Positions 1-8,782 of a DNA stretch of 64,000 bases are shown here, piece by piece. The stretch covers positions 62,001 through 126,000 of the forward strand of contig NZ_JAGEMO020000003.1 of NCBI RefSeq assembly GCF_017921975.2, given 5' to 3'. Position numbers and translations under genes: made by a program. The stretch comes from Hymenobacter terricola. Lineage in GTDB: Bacteria; Bacteroidota; Bacteroidia; Cytophagales; Hymenobacteraceae. How positions within the stretch are numbered: the first letter of the stretch is position 1; each line of letters starts with the position of its first letter. The notes below the pieces were generated by a model. It was not told the DNA's origin, searched no databases, and saw nothing but the letters and a program-made list of their open reading frames with translations.

Positions 1-276
1 CGTTGTACTCGCGGGCAAACGCCGGGCCTGCGGTGGCAGCCAGCAGCTCCGCGCCCGGCCCCGATACCGACAGCACCTGCACCGAAACACTAGCCGCATT
101 CATCAGCCGCAGCCTTTCGGCGCCAATTCAATTTCCCGCAACTGTTCTTCCTGCTGCGCCACCGGCGACTGCGGGTTATTCTCAACCGGCCAGCCAGCCT
201 CAGCTCGTACCACCGGGCTAATGCGGTTGACCATGTCGGGAAAGGAAATGTGCTCTTCGAGGGTGACGATGCGCAC
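1..276 (-). pseudogene. Amidohydrolase-2 family N-terminus, frameshifted and cut by the window edge
   Basis: Read from a GTG at 276, the minus strand gives MRIVTLEEHISFPDMV, the usual opening of the gamma-resorcylate/salicylate decarboxylase-like clade of amidohydrolases, where the E-x-H of LEEH binds the metal. This frame continues to EEQLREIEL and then meets TGA at 103-105. The next conserved block, RLRLMNAASVSVQVLSVSG, follows in a frame one base off and stays open to position 1. One missing base around 118-127 would join the two. It may be a decaying gene or a sequencing error. The C-terminal part lies outside the window. The gene diverges from the toxin-antitoxin pair that follows. Confidence 0.6.
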
Positions 277-380
277 GAGAGAGGAAGGCGAATGGTGAGG
301 AGAAGTAGACTAACGCAGGCACCCAGGCGCAGTTCTGCACTGTTTTCAACAGTGAGAGCGTACTTCTCTGGAAACGAAAA

Positions 381-426
381 GGAAATATTTCTCGTTACTA
401 CGGAAATATTTCCCACCTTTGGGAAA
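381..426. promoter_or_regulatory. Repeated palindromic operators before the antitoxin gene
   Basis: GGAAATATTTC occurs at 381-391 and again, with two more C, at 402-414. The core GAAATATTTC is a perfect palindrome and the two copies are 21 bp apart, two helical turns, so they would lie on the same DNA face. The second copy runs into another palindrome, TTTCCCA-CCTT-TGGGAAA (409-426). The array ends 20 bp before the antitoxin ATG. Xre-type antitoxins usually repress their own operon through such sites; that use here is inference. Confidence 0.6.
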
Positions 427-445
427 GCATATTATACTTATCACT

Positions 446-889
446 ATGGCTGCCGCCGCTGCTCATCCGTCCGCCGTTTATTCACCCGCTTTGCTTGGAC
501 TGCAAGCCACCGTGGCCGATTCTTTTGCCTTGGTGATGGAGGCGCGCACCGGCGTGCTGGCTAAAACTGCCTTTGACGTCGCCGCCCTGCTCCAACTCAG
601 CGCCGACGAGTTGGCCGACCTCCTCCACACCACCACCAAAACCCTGCGCACCTACCGCCAGGCCAAAAAGCGCCTCGGCCCCGCCGCCAGCGAGCAAATC
701 CTCAAACTGCTGTCCCTGGCCCGCCACGGCGAGGAGGTTTTTGGCACGCAGCCTGCTTTCCGGCGCTGGCTCGACAAGCCCGCCTACGGCCTCGACAACC
801 AGGCCCCGCTCGCCCTGCTCGAAACCAGCGGCGGCATCGACCTGGTAGCCGACGAAGTAGACCGCATAGCCCACGGCGACTTCGCCTGA
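446..889 (+). CDS. Xre/MbcA/ParS-type antitoxin (DUF2384)
   Basis: This 147-residue protein is the antitoxin of a Xre/RES (ParS/ParT, MbcA/MbcT) pair. The middle (LLQLSADELADLLHTTTKTL) has the helix-turn-helix-like segment of the family. The C-terminal third (GEEVFGTQPAFRRWLDKPAYGL, described in part here) carries the DUF2384 toxin-binding signature with F..W, P and the G-L near the end. ATG 446 is preferred over the upstream TTG/GTG options because the operator array ends at 426. The toxin gene follows after 107 bp, an unusually long gap filled by an inverted repeat. It should neutralise the RES toxin and autorepress. Confidence 0.85.
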   Translation: MAAAAAHPSAVYSPALLGLQATVADSFALVMEARTGVLAKTAFDVAALLQLSADELADLLHTTTKTLRTYRQAKKRLGPAASEQILKLLSLARHGEEVFGTQPAFRRWLDKPAYGLDNQAPLALLETSGGIDLVADEVDRIAHGDFA

Positions 890-916
890 TTTGTTTGTAG
901 TGGTCAGTTGCTCGTT

Positions 917-992
917 GTTAGTTGTCAGAAAAAAAACTAAAAGCACTGACGGTCATCGACTAATAGCTGAAAACGAGCAGCTGACAACTAAC
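917..992. repeat. Inverted repeat between antitoxin and toxin genes
   Basis: GTTAGTTGTCAG at 917-928 is mirrored exactly by CTGACAACTAAC at 981-992, with a 52-bp loop. The right arm ends four bases before the toxin GTG. A related unit (AACGAGCAC with CTGACAAC) occurs upstream of the efflux adaptor gene near 60150-60186. It belongs to the start-abutting repeat pattern described in the findings. Confidence 0.6.
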
Positions 993-996
993 CGAA

Positions 997-1449
997 GTGG
1001 AAATCTACCGCATCTGCCTGGCCAAATACGCCGACGAACTAGTCGCGTCCGGCAACCCCGGCCGTTGGAACCTGCGCGGCCAGCTGGTCATCTACGCCGC
1101 CGGCAGCCGCGCCCTGGCCTGCCTCGAAAACGTGGTGCACCGCAGCGGCGAAGGGCTCAACAGCCTCTTCAAAGTCATCCGCATTGAAGTGCCCGACGTC
1201 CTGCCCATCGAAGAGCTAACGCTTGCTCAAATGCCCGAGGAATGGCAGCTACCGCGTCACTACGCCCGCTGCCAGCCCCTGGGTGCCGCCTGGTACCAGC
1301 GCCAGGAAGCCGCTGTGCTGCGCGTGCCCTCGTCTATCATCGCCCATGAGCACAACTACGTGCTCAACACCCGCCACCCCGATTTTGGGCAGATTCGCAT
1401 CGTCGGCTGGGAGGATTTTGAATTTGACCCGCGGATTAAGGAAAGCTAG
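997..1449 (+). CDS. RES-domain toxin (NAD+-degrading type)
   Basis: This 150-residue protein matches the RES family, whose members deplete NAD+ or ADP-ribosylate a target. The family signature is visible as GRWNLRG (residues about 22-28), then VIYAAGSRALACLE with the conserved Tyr, Ser and Glu. The C-terminal LNTRHPDFGQIRI resembles the family's usual ending, NP.HPD. GTG 997 is the first start before MEIYRI, where the Arg is conserved. The stop codon overlaps that of the convergent immunity-like gene. It pairs with the DUF2384 antitoxin upstream. Activity has not been tested here; family assignment is firm. Confidence 0.88.
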   Translation: MEIYRICLAKYADELVASGNPGRWNLRGQLVIYAAGSRALACLENVVHRSGEGLNSLFKVIRIEVPDVLPIEELTLAQMPEEWQLPRHYARCQPLGAAWYQRQEAAVLRVPSSIIAHEHNYVLNTRHPDFGQIRIVGWEDFEFDPRIKES

Positions 1450-1964
1450 AAAATGCGTGCATTTTCAAAATGTAAGCCCGCTAAACCTTTGCGCCGAGCA
1501 TCCTCCCAAACTTGACGGCTTACATAAATTCCGGATGGAATTTGCCAGAACATGTCATCAGGCCGACCAAATACACATAGGTTGGCTATTTTCTCTTGCG
1601 AAAAAGCAGGGTTAACAAGAAATTTAGGCTTATTAATGAGCTTATGGAAAACAGACTTTTCCAGGTCTAATACATCATTTTGCTTCTTAAACCTGAGCAT
1701 GAAGTATCTGCGAAACCCGCTTGTTTCTGAGTTGATGTTCACCCGAATCCATTCATATTGCTCATCACCAGAGGCGTGATAATCAATAATTTCACGCAAT
1801 CTTTCTGACATGACAGGCCAAGCAAAAGTATTAGGTAGGTAATCAAACCACTGATGCTTTAAGCCACTTAAATTGGGGGATTCAACACTTCCGCTTTTTC
1901 CAAAGGAAACCTTTTTTAAGGTCAGGTCGAACGGAATTTTATTTTGATTTATTATTTCTGCCAT
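1446..1964 (-). CDS. Immunity-protein-like (Imm11/DUF1629 or Imm43 type)
   Basis: This 172-residue protein starts at ATG 1964 (MAEIINQNKIPFD). Its pattern, VMSERLREIIDYH, then a strand-rich centre with VLDLEKSVF, and a C-terminal IYVSRQVWEDARRKGLAGLHF, resembles polymorphic-toxin immunity proteins of the Imm11 (DUF1629) or Imm43 groups. I cannot separate the two by eye. The gene is clearly more AT-rich than its neighbours, which suggests recent acquisition. No cognate polymorphic toxin is visible. Its stop codon overlaps the stop of the RES gene by two bases (1447-1448). An alternative upstream start would add about 29 residues of unlikely sequence. Confidence 0.55.
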   Translation of the reverse strand: MAEIINQNKIPFDLTLKKVSFGKSGSVESPNLSGLKHQWFDYLPNTFAWPVMSERLREIIDYHASGDEQYEWIRVNINSETSGFRRYFMLRFKKQNDVLDLEKSVFHKLINKPKFLVNPAFSQEKIANLCVFGRPDDMFWQIPSGIYVSRQVWEDARRKGLAGLHFENARIF

Positions 1965-2065
1965 AATCGTAAAGTATGGCAGAATATTCTCTGGGGCACA
2001 GGCAACCGCAGCATGACGACTGTCTTGCGGGCTGAGGGAAAAATGGGCCATTTAGCGTACCGTCC

Positions 2066-3577
<1,512 letters not shown>

Positions 3578-3701
3578 CGAAATGGGAGCGGGCGGGACGA
3601 GTTGGAAGTGCAAAGAAAGTTCGAAACTGCAGGCCCACGGCAAACCTGCGGGTAGACTAGCGGTTGTTAAGCCCAAATTATGTACATCAACGGCTCGGGG
3701 T

Positions 3702-3709
3702 TACCTTTG
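3702..3709 (+). promoter_or_regulatory. -7 promoter box for the alpha-oxoamine synthase gene
   Basis: TACCTTTG matches the Bacteroidota TAnnTTTG -7 box and lies about 85 bp before the GTG start. I see no convincing -33 TTG at the usual spacing. Confidence 0.45.
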
Positions 3710-3793
3710 TGATTAGGCACGTTTTGGGTTCCCCCGAAATAAACCCAACGCTAGTTCTCCGCCCTTTACCTTCACCTCATTCCCGTTTCTTCA

Positions 3794-5041
3794 GTGGATA
3801 TTTTCGACCGGATTTCGGCGAACCGCGGCCCGCTTGGCTCGCACTCGCACTACGCCCACGGCTATTTCACATTCCCCAAGCTCGAAGGCGAAATCAAGCC
3901 CCGCATGACCTTTCGGGGTAAGGAAGTCCTGACCTGGAGCCTGAACAATTACCTGGGCCTGGCCAACCACCCCGAAGTGCGGCAGGCCGACATCGACGGG
4001 GCCACCGATTACGGCATGGCCTACCCGATGGGGGCCCGCATCATGAGCGGCAACTCGACCCTGCATGAGCAGCTGGAAAACGAGTTGGGCGAGTTCGTAA
4101 ACAAGCCGTCGGCCTTGCTGCTCAATTTCGGCTACCAGGGCGTGGTGAGCATCATCGATGCGCTGGTGAGCCGCCACGACGCCATTGTGTACGACGCCGA
4201 GTCGCACGCCTGCATCATCGACGGGGTGCGGCTGCACCAGGGCAAGCGGTTCGTTTTTCCGCACAACGACATGGCCAATCTGGAGAAGCAGCTGGAGCGT
4301 GCCAAACGCTTGACCGACGAAACCGGCGGCGGCATTCTCGTGATTACGGAGGGCATGTTTGGCATGTCGGGCAACCTCGGCAAGCTGCCCGAAATCGTAA
4401 AACTGAAGGAGAAATTCAACTTCCGAATCTTCGTTGACGATGCTCATGGTTTTGGCACGCTGGGCCCCACCGGAGCCGGAACGGCCGAGCATTTGGGCTG
4501 CCAGGACGGCGTAGACCTAATTTTTTACACGTTTGCTAAAAGCATGGCGAGCGTAGGCGCATTCGTGGCCGGGCCGGAAAGTGTGATTGAATATTTGCGC
4601 TACAACATGCGCAGCCAGATTTTCGCCAAATCGCTGCCCATGCCGCTGGTGGTGGGCGCGCTGAAGCGCATAGAGCTGATTCGGACGCACCCCGAATACC
4701 GCGAAAACCTATGGACCATCGTGCGGGCCCTGCAAAGCGGCCTGAAGGAAAAGGGCTTTAACATCGGCACCACGGAATCGCCGGTAACCCCGGTATTCCT
4801 GAACGGCGAAATCTCCGACGCTACGGCCCTGACCTTTGATTTGCGTGAGAATCACGGAGTTTTCTGCTCTATTGTCGTGTATCCGGTGGTGCCCAAGGGC
4901 GTGATTATGCTCCGCCTCATCCCCACGGCCGTGCATACGCTGGCCGACGTACAGGAAACGATTGCGGCGTTTGAGACCGTGGCTGCCAAGCTCGATAAAG
5001 GGCTTTACAGCAAGGCCCCGGCCACGGCCCAAACCGCCTAA
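3794..5041 (+). CDS. Alpha-oxoamine synthase (serine palmitoyltransferase / cysteate acyltransferase-like)
   Basis: This 415-residue PLP enzyme condenses an amino acid with an acyl-thioester. Visible family marks are ESHAC with His138, VDDAHGFG (215-221) that binds PLP, and TFAKSMASVGAF with the Schiff-base Lys249. It fits the long, conserved class found across Bacteroidota next to lipid genes. Candidates are serine palmitoyltransferase (sphingolipids) and cysteate fatty-acyltransferase (sulfonolipids, capnine). I cannot tell them apart by eye. 8-Amino-7-oxononanoate synthase is less likely because no bio genes are near. The GTG at 3794 starts MDIFDRISANRGPLG. A terminator hairpin follows the stop. 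Confidence 0.8.
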   Translation: MDIFDRISANRGPLGSHSHYAHGYFTFPKLEGEIKPRMTFRGKEVLTWSLNNYLGLANHPEVRQADIDGATDYGMAYPMGARIMSGNSTLHEQLENELGEFVNKPSALLLNFGYQGVVSIIDALVSRHDAIVYDAESHACIIDGVRLHQGKRFVFPHNDMANLEKQLERAKRLTDETGGGILVITEGMFGMSGNLGKLPEIVKLKEKFNFRIFVDDAHGFGTLGPTGAGTAEHLGCQDGVDLIFYTFAKSMASVGAFVAGPESVIEYLRYNMRSQIFAKSLPMPLVVGALKRIELIRTHPEYRENLWTIVRALQSGLKEKGFNIGTTESPVTPVFLNGEISDATALTFDLRENHGVFCSIVVYPVVPKGVIMLRLIPTAVHTLADVQETIAAFETVAAKLDKGLYSKAPATAQTA

Positions 5042-5062
5042 AACAGCCCGCTAAGGCACTTC

Positions 5063-5103
5063 GCGCCGGCTGCCCGAGAGGGCGGTCGGCGCTTTTGTTT
5101 TTG
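5063..5103 (+). terminator. Intrinsic terminator after the oxoamine synthase gene
   Basis: GCGCCG...CGGCGC stem (about 5063-5092) with a GAGA loop, followed by a T-rich run. It begins 22 bp after the stop codon. Confidence 0.75.
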
Positions 5104-5212
5104 AACTATACCGAGATAGTAGCAGGTGGGCGACTTTGCGCAAATGGCCTTTTTTTTGGCAAAATCGGCCTCTGAAAGCAGGGGAGGGGGTTTTTAAAAA
5201 AAAGTGAAAAAC

Positions 5213-5242
5213 TTGCTTGCATTTGAAATCCCTGTATATTAG
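5213..5242 (+). promoter_or_regulatory. Promoter of the Hc1-like histone gene
   Basis: TTG at 5213-5215, a 19-bp spacer, then TATATTAG at 5235-5242. Spacing fits the Bacteroidota -33/-7 pattern. The ATG lies 53 bp further on. Confidence 0.55.
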
Positions 5243-5295
5243 GGCCGGCTTAACACCACCACAAACTCATTTTTCACCCCAAATCCCAATTCCCA

Positions 5296-5568
5296 ATGAA
5301 CAATTTTGGCAAACTGAAGGACCTCGTGATGTCGCTCGAAGACGACTTTTCGAAATTCTACGACAAGCAGAACGCCGCTGCCGGCACCCGCGTGCGCAAA
5401 GGCATGCAGGAGTTGAAAACGATGGCCCAGGCCTTCCGCACCGAGGTTCAGAACACCAAGAACACGGGTGCCGCCGCCGCTGCTCCTGCTGCTAAGAAAG
5501 CCGCTCCTGCTGCTAAGAAAGCTGCTCCCGCTGCCGCTAAAAAAGCCGCTCCTGCGAAGAAGAAGTAA
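5296..5568 (+). CDS. Histone H1-like DNA-binding protein (Hc1 family)
   Basis: The 90-residue protein has a helical N-terminal half (MNNFGKLKDLVMSLEDDF) and a low-complexity tail from about residue 60 made of AAKKAAPA repeats ending KKK. This matches the Hc1/H1-like proteins common in Bacteroidota, which bind and condense DNA through the basic tail. The tail repeats at the DNA level, so copy number could vary. It is flanked by its own promoter and a strong bidirectional terminator, so it is probably transcribed alone. Confidence 0.82.
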   Translation: MNNFGKLKDLVMSLEDDFSKFYDKQNAAAGTRVRKGMQELKTMAQAFRTEVQNTKNTGAAAAAPAAKKAAPAAKKAAPAAAKKAAPAKKK

Positions 5569-5612
5569 TGCTGAACCACAAATATTCGAGGTAATCGAAT
5601 TTTGTGGAAAGC

Positions 5613-5648
5613 AAAAAAAGGTCCCGCCGATTGGCGGGACCTTTTTTT
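5613..5648. terminator. Bidirectional terminator between hc1 and tyrS
   Basis: A perfect 16-bp stem (5613-5628 with 5633-5648) around a GATT loop. The A-run on the left and T-run on the right give a U-tract in both directions, serving the two convergent genes. Confidence 0.9.
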
Positions 5649-5667
5649 GTGTGCTGAGCGGGCCGGA

Positions 5668-7206
5668 TTACACCAGCTCCACCAGGAAGTAGTTCTTCTT
5701 GCCTTTCTGCACCACGAGGTATTTGCCGGCCAAATGCGAGAACGCGGCTACGGAGGCGTCGGGAGAGGGTACTTTTTCGCGGTTGATGCTCACGCCACCG
5801 GCCTGAATCATCTTCTTGGCTTCGCCCTTGGACGGGAAGATTTTGTGCAGCGTGGTGTCGCTGAGGAAAGTCGCGGCGGTGAGGTCGGGCAGCTCGTCGC
5901 GGAGCACCCGCAAGCGCGGCACGCCGGCGAATACGTCGAGCAGGGTGGCCTCATCGAGCGAAGCAAGGTCGCCGCCGCCAAAGAGGACCTGCGAGGCGGC
6001 AATGGCGGCCTCGCAGGCGGCGGTGGAGTGCACGCGGGTAGTCACGTCCTGGGCCAGGGCCTTTTGCAGGATGCGCAGGTGCGGGGCGGCGGCGTGCTCG
6101 GCTTCCAACTGCTCGATTTCGGCCTGCGAGAGCAGCGTAAAGACGCGAATAAGACGCGGGGCGTCGGCATCAGCGGCGTTGAGGAAGAATTGGTAGAACT
6201 GGTAGGGCGAGGTGAGGGCGGGGTCGAGCCAGACGGTGCCGGTTTCGGACTTGCCGTACTTGGTGCCGTCGGCTTTGGTGATGAGCTGGCCGGTGAGGGC
6301 GTAGGCTTTGGCGTCGCGGCCTTCGGCGTTGGCGAGGCGGCGGATGAGTTCGGTGCCGGTTGTGATGTTGCCCCACTGGTCGCTGGCGCCCATTTGCAGG
6401 GTGCAGCCGAGGGTTTTGTTGAGGTGCACGAAGTCGTAGCCCTGCAGGAGCTGGTAGCTGAATTCGGTGTAACTGATGCCAACAGTACTCTCTTGGCTAC
6501 CGAAAATTAAGCTTCCGTCAGGAGGAGTGAAGTTAGAATCCACGTTCTTTTGTAGGGAAGCACTAAGATTTTTCATCTCAGTTCTACTCGATTTGACCTT
6601 AAATAGAGCATAATTGACATCTCCACCATTTTGGACAGCAATTTCAAGTTCTTGAAGTCGCTCATCAAGAACATTAGCCCTGTCAAAGAGTGCCGAGCTA
6701 AGTCCTTGCGTGGTTTCAAAGGATTGGGAACGGCTTATTCGATTTTTTACCGAATCCTTACTCATCATGTAATTGACAGTAAGGTTTTTTCCAACTTCGC
6801 GCAGAAATTCGAGGAAACCGAAGTTTTTGAACCAGTCGTAGTTGTTGACGACCAGCGCGCCGGTGGGGCCTTCGCTAAAATCCAGGAATTTCTCCAGTTG
6901 GGCCTGAATGCCGGCCTGGTTGTGGCGCAGGGTGGCCTCGTCGAGCAGGTTGCGCTCGGCGGATTTGCCGCTGGGGTCGCCAATCATGCCGGTGGCGCCG
7001 CCCACGAGGGCCACGGGGCGGTGGCCGGCGCGCTGCAAGTGCACCAGCAGCATGATGGTGGCCAGGTTGCCGATGTGCAGCGAGGCCGCCGTGGGGTCGA
7101 AGCCAATGTAGCCGGTGATGGGCGCGTGGGTGGCCAGGTGTTCGGCGGTGCCGGGCATGGCGTCGTGGTACATGCCGCGCCAGGTCAGTTCTTCAATAAG
7201 GGACAT
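5668..7206 (-). CDS. tyrS: Tyrosyl-tRNA synthetase with a large internal insertion
   Basis: This enzyme charges tRNA-Tyr with tyrosine. The class I signature LHIGN is at 43-47, the tyrosine pocket at [11 protein letters not shown], the KMSKS-type loop is KYGKSETG, and an S4-like RNA-binding domain ends the protein ([20 protein letters not shown]). At 512 residues it is about 85 longer than usual. The excess lies at about residues 158-241, between [13 protein letters not shown] and [17 protein letters not shown], which are adjacent in ordinary TyrS. The inserted DNA (6484-6735), and the codons before it to about 6800, are AT-rich, yet the frame stays open. The insert looks helical and charged; I do not recognise it. 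Confidence 0.93.
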   Translation of the reverse strand: MSLIEELTWRGMYHDAMPGTAEHLATHAPITGYIGFDPTAASLHIGNLATIMLLVHLQRAGHRPVALVGGATGMIGDPSGKSAERNLLDEATLRHNQAGIQAQLEKFLDFSEGPTGALVVNNYDWFKNFGFLEFLREVGKNLTVNYMMSKDSVKNRISRSQSFETTQGLSSALFDRANVLDERLQELEIAVQNGGDVNYALFKVKSSRTEMKNLSASLQKNVDSNFTPPDGSLIFGSQESTVGISYTEFSYQLLQGYDFVHLNKTLGCTLQMGASDQWGNITTGTELIRRLANAEGRDAKAYALTGQLITKADGTKYGKSETGTVWLDPALTSPYQFYQFFLNAADADAPRLIRVFTLLSQAEIEQLEAEHAAAPHLRILQKALAQDVTTRVHSTAACEAAIAASQVLFGGGDLASLDEATLLDVFAGVPRLRVLRDELPDLTAATFLSDTTLHKIFPSKGEAKKMIQAGGVSINREKVPSPDASVAAFSHLAGKYLVVQKGKKNYFLVELV

Positions 7207-7367
7207 GGGGTCTTAGGGACTTGGGGACTTGGTTTTCGGGCCGACAAAGAATGCCGAATCCATAGACCACGCCGGTAATAAAGAGTGACAAAGGTAGGGG
7301 CGGGCATAGGCAAGCGCTAATTTTGCGACGGAGCGGCCCATCCAAGTCCTTAAGTCCCCAAGTCTCT
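7207..7367. repeat. Mirrored start-abutting repeats between tyrS and holA
   Basis: Both divergent genes have nearly the same leader directly before the ATG. On the minus strand CCAAGTCCCCAAGTCCCTAA ends six bases before the tyrS ATG. On the plus strand CCAAGTCCTTAAGTCCCCAA ends seven bases before the holA ATG. The two blocks therefore form an inverted repeat that brackets the whole gap. Each is built from degenerate CAAGTCC units. Confidence 0.7.
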
Positions 7368-8429
7368 ATGCCCCTATTAGAAGCCGACGCAGTCCTAAAG
7401 CAGCTCCAGCAGCGGCAGTTTCAGCCTGTGTATTTTTTGCAGGGCGAGGAGCCGTACTATATCGACGTAGTAGCCGATTTGATTGAGAAAACCGTGCTGG
7501 CGGAGCACGAGCGCAGCTTCAACCAAGTGGTTATCTACGGCAAGGACGTGGACGTGACCGGGATTCTGGGCCAGGCCAAGCGGTTTCCGATGATGGCCGA
7601 ACGCAGCGTCGTCATCGTGAAAGAGGCCCAGACCGTGGCCGATTTGGAGCAGGAGCGGAGCTGGCCTTTTCTGGAGGCCTACCTCAAAAACCCGCTTTCC
7701 AGTACCGTGCTGGTGTTTTGCTATAAGCACAAGACGCTGGATAGCCGCAAGAAGCTGGGCAAGCTGCTCAGCGGGAAAGACTCGCCCGCCGTGCTGATGA
7801 CCAGCAAAAAGCTCTACGACAACCAAGTGCCGCAGTGGCTCACGGCCAACGTGCGTGGGCGCGGCCAGCAGATTACGGGGCAGGCCACGGCCATGCTGGC
7901 CGAGTACATCGGGGCCGATTTGGGCCGGCTGGCCAATGAGGTGGACAAGCTGGTGCTGAACCTAAAGCCCGGCCAGCCCATCGACGAGGAGCTGGTGCAG
8001 CGGCTGGTGGGCATCAGCAAGGACTACAACATTTTCGAGCTGCAAAAAGCCCTGGTGCAGCGCGATATATTGAAAGCCAACCGCATTCTGGGCTACTTCG
8101 CGGCCAACCCCAAGGCCAACCCGCTCATCCCGAACCTGACGCTGCTGTTCAACTTCTTCACCAAGCTGCTGGTGCTGCACCAGGCCGGCCCCAACCCTTC
8201 GGATGGTGTGTTCAAGGGGCTGGGCATCCTGAACAGCTTTGCCCAAAAGGAGTACCAGCAGGCCCTGCGCGCCTACCCGGTGGAGCGGGTTGTGGGCCTT
8301 ATCCACGCCATTCGGCGGGCCGATGCGCAGAGCAAGGGTATCGAAAGCGGCTCGATGGACGATGCGGAGATTCTGCGGGAATTGGTGTGGCTGATTCTGC
8401 ACAACGTGCCGGCCGGGGTGCTGGAGTAA
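7368..8429 (+). CDS. holA: DNA polymerase III delta subunit
   Basis: The 353-residue clamp-loader subunit opens the sliding clamp for loading onto DNA. It has the family's N-terminal YFLQGEEPYYIDVVADLIE, an AAA+-like fold without a Walker A, and the C-terminal collar domain with NIFELQKALVQRD and LRELVWLILHN near the end. Length agrees with the family. ATG 7368 follows the repeat leader; upstream in-frame codons read through that repeat and are unlikely. It diverges from tyrS. Its last 53 bp are duplicated at 10143-10195. Confidence 0.9.
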   Translation: MPLLEADAVLKQLQQRQFQPVYFLQGEEPYYIDVVADLIEKTVLAEHERSFNQVVIYGKDVDVTGILGQAKRFPMMAERSVVIVKEAQTVADLEQERSWPFLEAYLKNPLSSTVLVFCYKHKTLDSRKKLGKLLSGKDSPAVLMTSKKLYDNQVPQWLTANVRGRGQQITGQATAMLAEYIGADLGRLANEVDKLVLNLKPGQPIDEELVQRLVGISKDYNIFELQKALVQRDILKANRILGYFAANPKANPLIPNLTLLFNFFTKLLVLHQAGPNPSDGVFKGLGILNSFAQKEYQQALRAYPVERVVGLIHAIRRADAQSKGIESGSMDDAEILRELVWLILHNVPAGVLE

Positions 8430-8430
8430 C
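8378..8430 (+). repeat. Direct repeat, copy 1 (3' end of holA)
   Basis: These 53 bp, ending with the holA stop codon, match 10143-10195 at 46 of 53 positions in the same orientation. The two copies flank the small gene and the MFS transporter gene. Confidence 0.8.
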
Positions 8431-8485
8431 GCCGCGGCGGCATCTGCCGTAGAAAGCGGACATCCACCTTAACCTGATTTCACTC

Positions 8486-8686
8486 ATGAGCAATAAACCA
8501 AGTGGCACCCTGGGCGGCCTGATTTCCGGCTTATTCGGCGGCAGAACCAACGACGACGGCACCCGCACCGGGGCTTCGCCGACCCGCAACCTGGTGGGCG
8601 GCGCCCTGCTGGCGGCTGGGGCCGCCTACCTGTACAAGCGCTACAAAAGCGGCAACCTGAACTTGCCTAATCTGAATTCCAAGTAA
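8486..8686 (+). CDS. Small protein of unknown function with one hydrophobic segment
   Basis: This 66-residue protein has a Gly-rich start (GTLGGLISGLFGG), a polar stretch with NDDGTRTGASPTRN, then a hydrophobic segment LVGGALLAAGAAYLYKRYK ending in basic residues, consistent with a short membrane helix. I do not recognise the family. The start MSNKPSG is preceded by an AT-richer stretch, the ORF has typical codon use for the region, and a terminator follows, so it is probably real. It lies 56 bp after holA. Confidence 0.6.
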   Translation: MSNKPSGTLGGLISGLFGGRTNDDGTRTGASPTRNLVGGALLAAGAAYLYKRYKSGNLNLPNLNSK

Positions 8687-8713
8687 CGAACCGGCTTCGA
8701 TTCGTTGGATACA

Positions 8714-8747
8714 ACAAGCCCCATTAGCCGTTGCTGATGGGGCTTGT
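8714..8747. terminator. Bidirectional terminator between the small gene and the MFS gene
   Basis: ACAAGCCCCAT (8714-8724) pairs with ATGGGGCTTGT (8737-8747). It sits between two convergent genes. Confidence 0.7.
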
Positions 8748-8782
8748 GCTTGCTGGTAGGGTTAATGGACCACCCATTTGGC

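Noticed and set aside
90..416. A minus-strand frame ending near the Arg-rich KLNWRRKAAADECG
   Set aside because: It is an alternative frame over the amidohydrolase fragment; the conserved motifs lie in the other frames.
6484..6735. Intein or intron inside tyrS
   Set aside because: The insert is about 84 codons, too short for an intein, lacks splice-junction residues, and stays in frame without stops, unlike a group I or II intron.
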